DNA of 64,000 nucleotides from Rhodoblastus sp963704565 (GTDB lineage: Bacteria > Pseudomonadota > Alphaproteobacteria > Rhizobiales > Beijerinckiaceae). The translations under genes and the position numbers were made by a program. A model generated the notes under the pieces. That model ran no database searches and was not told the origin of the DNA. It saw only the letters and a program-made list of their open reading frames with translations. Positions 44,673 through 52,427 of the stretch are shown in pieces. Positions within the stretch are counted from its first letter, which is position 1; the number at the start of each line of letters is the position of its first letter. The stretch covers positions 2,294,001 through 2,358,000 of the forward strand of contig OY969917.1 of NCBI GenBank assembly GCA_963704565.1, in the 5' to 3' direction.

Positions 44673-45155
44673 ATGCGCAAGATCGCGAAGGCGGCCGGCT
44701 TGGCTGCGGGCCTGTTGTTGCTGGCGGCGGGAGCCGCGCTGGCGCATGGCGACGTGACGCCGCACCCGGTGGATACGACCGGACTGGCGCCACTGGCAAA
44801 GACCTGGGCCGATTCCAATCCCTATCGCGGCGACGCCAAGGCGATCGCCATCGGCTCGAACGGCTATTATCACAATTGCGCCGCCTGCCATGGCCTGAAC
44901 GCCGAGGCCGGCGGCATGGCGCCCGACCTGCTGCTGATCGCCAAGGACTGCGTGACCATGACCTCGGCGAAGGACAAGGCCTCCTGCTTCAAGGACAGCG
45001 ACGACTATTTCAAGGGCGTGGTGCTCGACGGCAGAAAAAACAGCGAAGGCCGTGTGGTGATGCCCAGTTACAACAGCGTCTTCACGCAGGAGGCGCTCTG
45101 GGCGATCAAGGCTTATCTCGACAAGCGCACCGCCGACGAAGCTAGTTCCAACTGA
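44673..45155 (+). CDS. pedF: Cytochrome c-550, PedF type
   Basis: The 160-residue precursor has a signal peptide (AAGLAAGLLLLAAGAALA) and a mature start HGDVTPHPVDTTGLAPL that is characteristic of PedF, the cytochrome c-550 accepting electrons from PQQ-dependent ethanol dehydrogenase. The heme site is CAACH (about residue 72) in YHNCAACHGLNAEAGGMAPDL; a Met ligand candidate is in VVMPSYNSVFTQEALW. A GAGGGGGGA ribosome site fixes the ATG at 44673. No alcohol dehydrogenase lies nearby, so the partner is elsewhere; XoxG-like roles are an alternative. Confidence 0.88.
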   Translation: MRKIAKAAGLAAGLLLLAAGAALAHGDVTPHPVDTTGLAPLAKTWADSNPYRGDAKAIAIGSNGYYHNCAACHGLNAEAGGMAPDLLLIAKDCVTMTSAKDKASCFKDSDDYFKGVVLDGRKNSEGRVVMPSYNSVFTQEALWAIKAYLDKRTADEASSN

Positions 45156-45173
45156 CCGTTTCCGCGAGCAGGA

Positions 45174-45386
45174 CTATTCGGCGCCCTCCGTCCGCTCGAC
45201 CGTCGCGGTCAGCTCGGTCACCAGTTCGAAAGTCGATTTTTGCTGCAAATCCATTTCGACAAAACGCTGCGACAGGCTGGAAACGTCGTCCTGGGTCGCG
45301 CCGACCGCTTTTTCGAGAGATTCAATCGCGTCATGGAGCCAGTCGAGCTTCTCCTCGACGCCCCTCGCCTTCCAGTCCTTCGCCAT
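45174..45386 (-). CDS. Small SlyX-like coiled-coil protein
   Basis: The 70-residue protein from ATG 45386 (MAKDWKARGVEEKLDWLHDAIE) is acidic and nearly all helical, with heptad-like spacing through LDWLHDAIESLEKAV, then SSLSQRFVEMDLQQKSTFELVTELTATVE. It resembles SlyX in size and helix pattern but lacks a firm signature. It is convergent with the PedF-type gene. A longer frame to 45662 has no support. Function unknown. Confidence 0.6.
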   Translation of the reverse strand: MAKDWKARGVEEKLDWLHDAIESLEKAVGATQDDVSSLSQRFVEMDLQQKSTFELVTELTATVERTEGAE

Positions 45387-45486
45387 TGTCGCGCTCCTAT
45401 CCTTCCGGGCGGAGGCGGCAGCATAGCCGAGGCAAATTAACAATTTACAACTCATGGTTGTAACCGGCGAAAGCTGTCTTTCGGCT

Positions 45487-46167
45487 TCAAGCCGCTTCGA
45501 CAACGCCAATCGCAAAACCGTCCCAGCCCTTCTGGCCGACCGTCTGGATCGCGGTGGCCGTCCAGCTTTTCTCGGCGCCGGCGAGATCGAAGAATTTCCG
45601 TGTGCCGATAATATCGGGATCGGCGCTGGCCGCGTCGAGCACTCGCCCGCCACGCACCACATTATCGACCACGATCACCGCGCCGATCCGGGCGAGGCGC
45701 AGAGCCCATTGCAGATAAGCGGGATTGTTTCCTTTGTCGGCGTCGATGAAGATGAAATCGAAAATCGCGCCTTCCTTTTCGAGCGTCGGCAAGGCCTCCA
45801 GCGCCGGTCCGATCCGCAGGTCAAGCTTGTCGGCCTGCCCCGCCGCCAAGATATTTTCGCGCGCGACCTCGGCGTGAACGGGAGAAAACTCCAGCGTGAC
45901 GATCCGGCCGTCGTCCGGCAGGGCGCGGGCAAGCCAGATCGTGGAATAGCCGCCGAGAGTTCCAATCTCGAGAATCCTTCGCGCGCCGGACATCCGCGCG
46001 AGCAGATGAAGCAGCTTGCCCTGCGCCGGCGATACGTCGATCGCCGGCAGGCCCGCCGCGCGATTGCGCGCCAGCGCGGCGTCGAGCGTTTGGTTCAACG
46101 GGTCTTCGGCAGGCGACAGCTTCTCGACGATATAAGCGTCAACCTCGCTCCATTTCGTCTCCGTCAT
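45487..46167 (-). CDS. O-methyltransferase, class I SAM-dependent (caffeoyl-CoA OMT type)
   Basis: The 226-residue protein from ATG 46167 (MTETKWSEVDAYIVEKL; another ATG lies at 46188) has the SAM-binding motif ILEIGTLGGYSTIWLA at about residue 58, the acidic loop VTLEFSPVHAEVA, and the family metal-site motif FIDADKGNNPAYLQWAL with VDNVVRGG. These are the YrrM/catechol/caffeoyl-CoA O-methyltransferase hallmarks. Small-molecule substrate unknown. It is transcribed alone towards the coiled-coil gene. Confidence 0.9.
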   Translation of the reverse strand: MTETKWSEVDAYIVEKLSPAEDPLNQTLDAALARNRAAGLPAIDVSPAQGKLLHLLARMSGARRILEIGTLGGYSTIWLARALPDDGRIVTLEFSPVHAEVARENILAAGQADKLDLRIGPALEALPTLEKEGAIFDFIFIDADKGNNPAYLQWALRLARIGAVIVVDNVVRGGRVLDAASADPDIIGTRKFFDLAGAEKSWTATAIQTVGQKGWDGFAIGVVEAA

Positions 46168-46249
46168 GACCGCAAAGTCCTGTTCCATCGGAATGCGACA
46201 GGATTTAACCCGAATGGCGCCGGTCCTGTCGAGAGCGAAAGCCGGCGGC

Positions 46250-46969
46250 TCAAACCGAGGTCGTCAGGCTGGTCAGCCAGCCGGGCGTGTGGGCGACGGC
46301 GAAGCTTTCCAGCCGATGATCCCAGCCGGTCAGGATCAATGCGCCAACCAGGCAAAAGGCCGCGCCGAGCAGCATCCGCGCCGCCGCGCCGGTCGCCAGG
46401 GCCGCGCCGCGCCGCGCGCCGGCGAGACGTCCCACGCCATAGCCGAGGGCCAGCAGGGCGCTCGCCGCGCCCAGGGCGAAAACGCCCATCGACAGCATGG
46501 CGAAGGGCAGCCCGCCGCCCTTGGCGGCGAGAATGAAGGCGGCGGCGAGCGTGGGGCCCGCGCAAGGCGCCCAGACCAGGGCCAGCAGCGCGCCGGCCGC
46601 CACATGGCCGATGAGGCCCGCCTGCGGCAGGCGCGCTTGCAAGGCGCCGCCGATTTTCTGCAGCGGCGCGAGCGCCGTTTCGAAACTGTGACCAAGTCGG
46701 GGAAAGAGCAGCGCCAGGCCAACCGCCAGGATCGCCACGGCGGCGATCTCGCGCAGATAGGGTCCATCGCCGAAATCGACGCCAATCGATGCGAGCAAGC
46801 CGCCGACGATCGCAAAAGTCGCGGCCATCCCCGCCGCCAAGGCGAGCGGCGCACGCGGATCCTGCGCCCTCGCGCCGGCGACGACAATTGGAGCCAGCGG
46901 CAGGACGCAAGGACTCGCGATCGTCAGGACGCCCGCGGCAAAGGAAAGGGGCAAGGTCCAGAGCGACAT
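46250..46969 (-). CDS. CcdA/DsbD-like transmembrane thiol-disulfide transporter
   Basis: The 239-residue membrane protein has about six helices. The first helix pattern FAAGVLTIASPCVLPLAPIVVAGA (a Cys after SP near residue 20) and the later ALVWAPCAGPTLAAAFILAAKGGGL (second Cys) are the paired cysteines and prolines of the CcdA/DsbD beta-domain family, which carries reducing equivalents from cytoplasmic thioredoxin to the periplasm. It starts 2 bp after the thioredoxin-like gene, so the two probably act together in cytochrome c assembly or redox repair. Confidence 0.88.
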   Translation of the reverse strand: MSLWTLPLSFAAGVLTIASPCVLPLAPIVVAGARAQDPRAPLALAAGMAATFAIVGGLLASIGVDFGDGPYLREIAAVAILAVGLALLFPRLGHSFETALAPLQKIGGALQARLPQAGLIGHVAAGALLALVWAPCAGPTLAAAFILAAKGGGLPFAMLSMGVFALGAASALLALGYGVGRLAGARRGAALATGAAARMLLGAAFCLVGALILTGWDHRLESFAVAHTPGWLTSLTTSV

Positions 46970-46971
46970 TG

Positions 46972-47358
46972 CTACTTGGCCTTCATCATGATCGTCATCA
47001 CGTCTTCCGCGGTCGCGCCCCAGGATTCGCGCGCCACTTCCTTGCCGCCGCGATAGACAATGATCGTCGCCCGCAGGCTGTGCAGCTGGTTCACGACATC
47101 CTTCTGCGCATCGTAATCGACCCGGAAGAAAGTGACGTCGCGATAGGCCGGCTCATTCTTGAGCGAATCGATGGCGGAAGCCTGAGCCTGGCAGATCGGG
47201 CACCAGGAAGCGTAGACCTCGACGACGACCGGCGCGCCGGAGGCGATCGCCTTTTGCGCGGCCGCTTGCATATAAGGTTGGATTTCAAAGGCCCGCGCGC
47301 CGAAGGCGGTCAGCGCCCCGACACAAAGCGCGGCAAGGAAAATGCGGCGATTTTTCAT
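46972..47358 (-). CDS. Periplasmic thioredoxin-like protein
   Basis: The 128-residue protein has a signal peptide (IFLAALCVGALTAFGARA) and a thioredoxin fold with the active site WCPIC (about residue 52) in EVYASWCPICQAQAS, then a cis-Pro-replaced region TIIVYRGGKEVARESW. The fold resembles the thioredoxin domain of DsbD or TlpA-type reductases. Located immediately upstream of the CcdA-like gene, it is the likely electron acceptor of that transporter. Exact clients are unknown. Confidence 0.88.
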   Translation of the reverse strand: MKNRRIFLAALCVGALTAFGARAFEIQPYMQAAAQKAIASGAPVVVEVYASWCPICQAQASAIDSLKNEPAYRDVTFFRVDYDAQKDVVNQLHSLRATIIVYRGGKEVARESWGATAEDVMTIMMKAK

Positions 47359-47427
47359 GGCTGCCTCCAGAACGGCTTTCCCTTCATACGCGTGCAGGAA
47401 GGCGATTGTTTCAGAGGCGATGAAAAA

Positions 47428-48750
47428 TCAGTCGGCGAACTCCTTGTTCTCGGCTTCAGCCAGAATTTGTTCCAAATCCGCCGGGCCCGAAAGCGCCGCC
47501 TTGAGCCTGTCGCGGTCGAGTTCGCCTTCCCAGGCCGAAATGACCACGGTCGCCACGCCATTACCGATGATATTGGTCAAAGCGCGATTTTCGCTCATGA
47601 ATTTGTCGATGCTGAAGACAATGGCCATGCCGGGCAAGAGACGCGGATCGACGGCGGCCAAAGTCGCGGCCAAAGTGATGAAGCCGGCGCCGGTGACGCC
47701 GGAGGCGCCCTTGGAGGTCAGCATGGCGACGCCGACGATGACCAACTGCTGTTTGAGGTCGAGCGGAATGTTCAGCGCCTGGGCGATGAACAGGGTCGCC
47801 AGCGTCATATAGATATTGGTGCCGTCGAGATTGAAGGAATAGCCGGTCGGCACGACAAGGCCCACGACAGAGCGCGAGCAGCCGAGATTTTCGAGCTTGG
47901 CCATCAATTGCGGCAAGGCGCTCTCGGAGGACGAGGTGCCGAGCACGATCAGCAGTTCGTCCTTGATATAGAAGAGGAATTTCAGGATGGAAAAGCCGGT
48001 GGCGCGCGCGATCAGCCCCAGGACGAGGAAGATGAACAGCGCCGAGGTGAAATAGAAGGTCGCGATCAGGCCGAACAGGCTGCCGAGCACGGTCGGGCCA
48101 TATTTGCCGACGGTGAAGGCCATGGCGCCGAAAGCGCCGAGCGGCGCGGCCTTCATGATGATGCCGATGATTCCGAAAACCGCATGGGCGATGTCGTCGA
48201 TCAGCCGGCGCAGCGAAGCGCTGCGCTCGCCCATCGCCATCATGGCGAAGCCCATCAGGATCGAAAACAGCAAGACCTGGAGAATATCGCCGCGCGCGAA
48301 AGCGCCGACCACCGAATCGGGGATGATGTTGAGCAGGAAATCGACCGTGGAAAGATGCGTGTGCGAGAATTTGGCGACCGCCGCCGCGTCGGCATGGCCG
48401 CCGAAGCCCGCTCCCGGCTGCACGACATTGCCGACGATCAGGCCGATGGCGAGCGCGAAGGTCGAGACCACCTCGAAATAGACCAAAGCCTTGACGCCGA
48501 CCCGGCCGACCTTTCTGGCGTCCTGGATATGGGCGATGCCGGTCGAGACCGTGCAGAAGATGATCGGCGCGATCACCATCTTGATCAGCTTGATGAAGCC
48601 GGCGCCCAAAGCCTCGACGCCCGGCGTCGTCGCAAAGCCCGGAAAGGCCATGCCAACCACGGCGCCCAGCACGATGGCGAACAGAACCTGCACATAGAGC
48701 TGGCGATGGAGCGACTTTTTCGTCGTCGGCGCGGTTTCGCTGCTGTTCAT
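47428..48750 (-). CDS. dctA: C4-dicarboxylate/cation symporter DctA
   Basis: This 440-residue DAACS-family transporter imports succinate, fumarate and malate with protons or sodium. Family motifs: GTSSSESALPQLMAKL (serine-rich hairpin 1), GYSFNLDGTNIYMTLA, MLTSKGASGVTGAGFI (hairpin 2 region) and FSIDKFMSENRALTNIIGN. Eight helices plus two re-entrant loops are expected. It may serve organic acid uptake; its neighbours are not functionally linked. The name dctA is by close family resemblance; a glutamate or aspartate transporter is the alternative. Confidence 0.92.
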   Translation of the reverse strand: MNSSETAPTTKKSLHRQLYVQVLFAIVLGAVVGMAFPGFATTPGVEALGAGFIKLIKMVIAPIIFCTVSTGIAHIQDARKVGRVGVKALVYFEVVSTFALAIGLIVGNVVQPGAGFGGHADAAAVAKFSHTHLSTVDFLLNIIPDSVVGAFARGDILQVLLFSILMGFAMMAMGERSASLRRLIDDIAHAVFGIIGIIMKAAPLGAFGAMAFTVGKYGPTVLGSLFGLIATFYFTSALFIFLVLGLIARATGFSILKFLFYIKDELLIVLGTSSSESALPQLMAKLENLGCSRSVVGLVVPTGYSFNLDGTNIYMTLATLFIAQALNIPLDLKQQLVIVGVAMLTSKGASGVTGAGFITLAATLAAVDPRLLPGMAIVFSIDKFMSENRALTNIIGNGVATVVISAWEGELDRDRLKAALSGPADLEQILAEAENKEFAD

Positions 48751-48773
48751 TCTTCAGGGACTCATCGGGCGTT

Positions 48774-49808
48774 TCAGCGCCCCCACACCAGCGACAATTC
48801 GGCGTCGCCGGGAAATCCGTCGGGAAAGGTCACGATTCGCGCCGAAAGGCCGAAGCCCAGCGGCCGCAGCTCCTTGTCCCAGCGCCGGTAGAAATCCGCC
48901 GCCTTGCCGCTCAGGCTTCTCGGCCAATCTGGATCCGGCAGGTTGATCATGCGCCCGCCATCGTTGCAAAGCGCGGCCGGAAAGACCAGAGCCGTGACCC
49001 CCGATTCGCCGCGAGTCGCCGCTTCGCGCGCCAAAGCCATGAGATGGGAAAGCTCGCCGTCGGTGAAACGTTCGGCCAGAAGCTTCTTCACCACATCGTC
49101 GCGTTTTTCCCGCGCCTGCCGCAGCGCGTCCTCGTGCAAATTCGACTTGCTGCGCTCGAAGGCGTTGACCAGCTCCTTGAGGCTCGCGGCGGTGACCGCG
49201 CCTTCAGGCGCGGCGGGGGCCGCCGGCGGAGCCTTAGGCGCCGGCGCTCGCGGCGGCGCGAGACCGAAACGAACGTCGTTGCAGGCGGCCTCGAAAGCCT
49301 CCGCCGTCACCGGCGCGTTCGGCCGTTTCCCGGCTTCCGTGAAAAAGCGCAGCAGATCGGCGCGGGTGATGACGCCGACCAGTCTGTCCTGCCGGGTGAC
49401 CAGAATGCGCTTGACCCGCCGCGCCGTCATCAGTTCGGCGACTTCGGCGAGCGGGGCCTGCTCATCGACGGCGAGCGCGGGCCTGGACATGACCTGGCGC
49501 ACGGTCTCGCCCTCGCGCTCCAGCGCTTCGAGATAATTGGCGGCGATATCCTGACCGCCGGCCAGAATCGCCACCCAGGCTTCGCGCTGGTTTTGGCGGA
49601 TCGCGGCGTCGGCGAATCGGAAATCGCTTTCGCTGACTACGCCGAGCGGGCGACCGTCGCGATCGACCACCGGCAGACCGCTGACATGGAGCCGCAGCAT
49701 GTCTTCCGCCGCCGCGCGCGCCGAATCGTCCGGCCCGACGCCGACGACCGGCGAGGTCATGGCGTCGCCGGCGTGTTTGTTCTCGATGGCGCGGGCAATG
49801 TCCAACAC
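48774..49808 (-). CDS. CBS-domain pair protein with C-terminal helical domain
   Basis: The 344-residue protein starts with GTG at 49808 after an AAGAGG site. Two CBS repeats form an N-terminal Bateman module (about residues 18-70 DAMTSPVVGV...VVDRDGRPLGVVSESD and 100-155 VRQVMSRPALAV...GVITRADLLRFF), which usually bind adenine nucleotides. After an Ala/Pro-rich linker, a helical part (ALRQAREKRDDVVKKLLAERFTDGELSHLMALA) precedes a conserved-looking C-terminal domain. No output domain is named. It could sense energy state. Confidence 0.82.
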   Translation of the reverse strand: MLDIARAIENKHAGDAMTSPVVGVGPDDSARAAAEDMLRLHVSGLPVVDRDGRPLGVVSESDFRFADAAIRQNQREAWVAILAGGQDIAANYLEALEREGETVRQVMSRPALAVDEQAPLAEVAELMTARRVKRILVTRQDRLVGVITRADLLRFFTEAGKRPNAPVTAEAFEAACNDVRFGLAPPRAPAPKAPPAAPAAPEGAVTAASLKELVNAFERSKSNLHEDALRQAREKRDDVVKKLLAERFTDGELSHLMALAREAATRGESGVTALVFPAALCNDGGRMINLPDPDWPRSLSGKAADFYRRWDKELRPLGFGLSARIVTFPDGFPGDAELSLVWGR

Positions 49809-49889
49809 GAGGGCCTCTTGTCTCGTTATCGCGAAATTCAGCTAAGCTCCGGGCCGGATTATACGTCCATTGGGCGAAAGGGAAATGGC

Positions 49890-50873
49890 TCAGGCGCCGC
49901 CGCTCACGACGAGGCCGGCGAGCAGCGTGACGCCGAGGCCGAGCACGACGCAGGCCGCCGCGACTTCGACCAGACGCCCAAAAATTTCGGCGCGGCGGCG
50001 CCGCGCTCCAAGCAAGCGCGTCGCGGTGTTTTTGGCCAAAACGGCGCTGGCGGCGAGCGCCGCCGTGGTCAGAGCCGTGCCCGCCGCCATGGCGAAAACC
50101 GACCAGACCCCGATCATGAAAACATCCTGCGCGGCGGCGAAGACCAGCACCAGCAGGGCGCCCGAACAGGGGCGCGCGCCGGCGGCGAAAACGGTCGCCA
50201 TGCCCTGGCGCCAGGAAAAATCGCCGCCAAGCCGGCTCGGATCGGGCGCGACGCAATGGGCGCAATCGGGACCGTGCGACAGGGGCCGCGACGCATCGTC
50301 GCAGCGGAAGCGATTCGAGAGCGGGATCGGCGGCGCGCGCAAGGCGGCGTAAAGCCCCGCGCTTTTGCGCCAGACCAGAAAAAGCCCAAGCCCGGCGATG
50401 AAAAAATAAGCCGTCACCTCCACCGCATGGGTCGCCGCGATCATTCTGGTCGCCGTCGCGCCGAGCAGGATCGAGGCGATCCCGACAATGGCGATGGCCA
50501 CGACGGCTTGCAGCATGGCGGACAAGACGGCCAGAACCACGCCGCGCCGCAAAGCCTTTTCATTGGCCAGCATATAGCTGGCGATCACCGCCTTGCCGTG
50601 GCCCGGCCCGGCGGCGTGGAAAACCCCATAGGCGAAGGCGACCGCCGCCAGCGAGACCGCCGCGAAAGAATTGGTCCGCGCCGCTTCGACCGCATGTTTC
50701 AGCGCTTCATAGAAATGAGCCTGCTCCTGCAGCAGCCACAGGCCGACCCGCCCAACCTCGCCGACCGAGCCTTCGTTCACCCCAAGCGAAAAAGGGTTTT
50801 GCCGCGCGAATTGCGCGGCGGCCGGCGCGCTGGAAAAACCCAAGGCCGCGAGAAAAAGGCCGATTCTCTTCAT
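49890..50873 (-). CDS. NicO/RcnA-family nickel/cobalt transporter
   Basis: This 327-residue membrane protein has the NicO motif HAAGPGHGKAVIASYMLA (about residue 90) and the second conserved helix AGARPCSGALLVLVFA. A hydrophilic central loop (RCDDASRPLSHGPDCAHCVAPD) has His and Cys able to bind metal. It overlaps the DUF1007 gene by ATGA, an arrangement repeatedly seen in proteobacteria and thought to couple a periplasmic binding protein to a nickel/cobalt (or zinc) permease. Export versus import cannot be decided here. Confidence 0.9.
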   Translation of the reverse strand: MKRIGLFLAALGFSSAPAAAQFARQNPFSLGVNEGSVGEVGRVGLWLLQEQAHFYEALKHAVEAARTNSFAAVSLAAVAFAYGVFHAAGPGHGKAVIASYMLANEKALRRGVVLAVLSAMLQAVVAIAIVGIASILLGATATRMIAATHAVEVTAYFFIAGLGLFLVWRKSAGLYAALRAPPIPLSNRFRCDDASRPLSHGPDCAHCVAPDPSRLGGDFSWRQGMATVFAAGARPCSGALLVLVFAAAQDVFMIGVWSVFAMAAGTALTTAALAASAVLAKNTATRLLGARRRRAEIFGRLVEVAAACVVLGLGVTLLAGLVVSGGA

Positions 50874-51526
50874 GGGCAGGCCACGATCGAGCGCGGCGCC
50901 AGTTTGATGCCGAAATCCGCGCCGGGCGAGAGACCGGAAAAAAAGCTTTCGCTGAGCTTTTTCGTATCGGGCTCGTCAAGCGGATCGGGACGCATATTGG
51001 TCACCGAACAGCCGGCGGGCGCATTCTTCAATGTCACTGGATCGTCCTCGGCCAGTTCGAAATCGACGAAATAGGTCGGGTCATAGACCATGAAGATCAG
51101 CGGCTTCTTGGCCGAGACCGGCTCCTTGAGCGGCAAGGTGAAGCGCAAGGTGACGATCTTCTTGGCGTCGGCGGTCAGCTCGTAATCCTGTGGCGGGCCG
51201 AATTCGTAATAATGCGGCCCGGCCTTGGCGACGGTGAAATATTGGAATTCCTTGAGCGACTCGACATTGGTCTTGGCCAGCGGCGCCAGCTCCTCCCTGG
51301 TCGGCGGCTTGCCGTCCTTGCCGAGGCCCTGGGTGGCGAAGGCGGAATACATTTCATCGAAGGTCCAGGCATGGCGGAAGCCGACGATCTTGCCGCCCGG
51401 CCCGAACAATATCTGTTCCTTGGCGGTGACCCAGACATGGGGATGAGCCAAGGCCGGCGCCGATGGCGGGAGCATGGCCGCCAGCAACAGCCATGCTCCG
51501 GTCAAAACTTTTCTTTTATCTGTCAA
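50870..51526 (-). CDS. DUF1007 family periplasmic protein, partner of NicO transporter
   Basis: The 218-residue protein has a signal peptide (VLTGAWLLLAAMLPPSAPALA) and a mature start HPHVWVTAKEQILFGPGGKI, the DUF1007 hallmark with His residues at the N terminus that could bind metal. GFRHAWTFDEMYSAFA and DPTYFVDFEL are also typical. A TTG at 51526 with GGAG nearby is chosen; the ATG at 51574 adds an implausible basic leader. The stop overlaps the NicO gene start, so the two are cotranslated. Confidence 0.85.
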   Translation of the reverse strand: MTDKRKVLTGAWLLLAAMLPPSAPALAHPHVWVTAKEQILFGPGGKIVGFRHAWTFDEMYSAFATQGLGKDGKPPTREELAPLAKTNVESLKEFQYFTVAKAGPHYYEFGPPQDYELTADAKKIVTLRFTLPLKEPVSAKKPLIFMVYDPTYFVDFELAEDDPVTLKNAPAGCSVTNMRPDPLDEPDTKKLSESFFSGLSPGADFGIKLAPRSIVACP

Positions 51527-51626
51527 AAAATCGCTCCGCCGGACCTGCGCTTTCCGTTTACACCAAACCCGCAAGTCTGGCGAAAACGAGGCGAAGCGGC
51601 GTTGTGAAGCGGAGGGCGATGGCGGG

Positions 51627-52325
51627 ATGACGGCTCCACTCAGGGAATTCGCTCCAAATCTTTGGATCGGCGAAGGGCCGGTCGTTCCCTTTATCTGCGG
51701 CTTTCATTATCCGACCCGCATGGCCGCCATCCAGCTTGCCGAGGGCCGATTGTTCGTCTGGTCGCCGGTCGCGCTGACTCCGGCCTTGAAGGATCAGGTC
51801 GAATCGCTCGGCCAAGTCGCCTGCCTGGTCTCGCCCAACCTGCTGCATCACCTTTATCTCGGCGAATGGAAAGAGGCCTTTCCCGCCGCGCGCCTGTTCG
51901 CCTCGCCCGGCCTGAAAAGGCGGCGCAAGGACCTGGCCTTCGACGCGGAGCTTCTTGACGCGCCCGACCCGCTGTGGGCCGCCGACATCGATCAGGTTCT
52001 GTTGCACGGCAGTTTCATCATGACCGAGGCGGTGTTTTTCCACCGCGCCAGCCGCACGGCGATCTTCGCCGATCTGATCGAAAATTTCCCGCCCGGCTGG
52101 TTTTCCGGCTGGCGCGGCGTTTTGGCGAAACTCGACGGCATTGTCGCGCCGAACCACGGCGCCCCGCGCGAATGGCGCGCCAGCTTCCTGCGCCGCAAGC
52201 TGGCCCGCGCCGCCCTCCAGCGCATACTCGACTGGCCCATCGAAAGGGCCGTCATCGCCCATGGCGATTGCGCGGAAAAAGACGGCGCGGCTTTCGTGCG
52301 GCGGGGGTTTTCGTGGTTGATGTGA
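51627..52325 (+). CDS. DUF4336 domain protein (metallo-beta-lactamase-like)
   Basis: The 232-residue protein from the ATG at 51627 matches DUF4336, distant metallo-beta-lactamase-fold proteins: REFAPNLWIGEGPVVPFICGFHYPTRMAAIQL, VACLVSPNLLHHLYLGEWKEAFP and RTAIFADLIENFP are family stretches (quoted in pieces: LVSPNLLHHLYLGEW). The classical HxHxDH site is degenerate, reading LLHHLY and AHGDC; activity is therefore uncertain. It stands alone, upstream of the IS4 element. Confidence 0.82.
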   Translation: MTAPLREFAPNLWIGEGPVVPFICGFHYPTRMAAIQLAEGRLFVWSPVALTPALKDQVESLGQVACLVSPNLLHHLYLGEWKEAFPAARLFASPGLKRRRKDLAFDAELLDAPDPLWAADIDQVLLHGSFIMTEAVFFHRASRTAIFADLIENFPPGWFSGWRGVLAKLDGIVAPNHGAPREWRASFLRRKLARAALQRILDWPIERAVIAHGDCAEKDGAAFVRRGFSWLM

Positions 52326-52427
52326 GGGCGTCGAGGCATAGCGCGGGCAAGACGACGCTGGTTAAATTGAGCGAACTCCCCGGCCGAGCGCGCGACGTTG
52401 CGATGAGGACAAGGTGCAAGCCCCACA

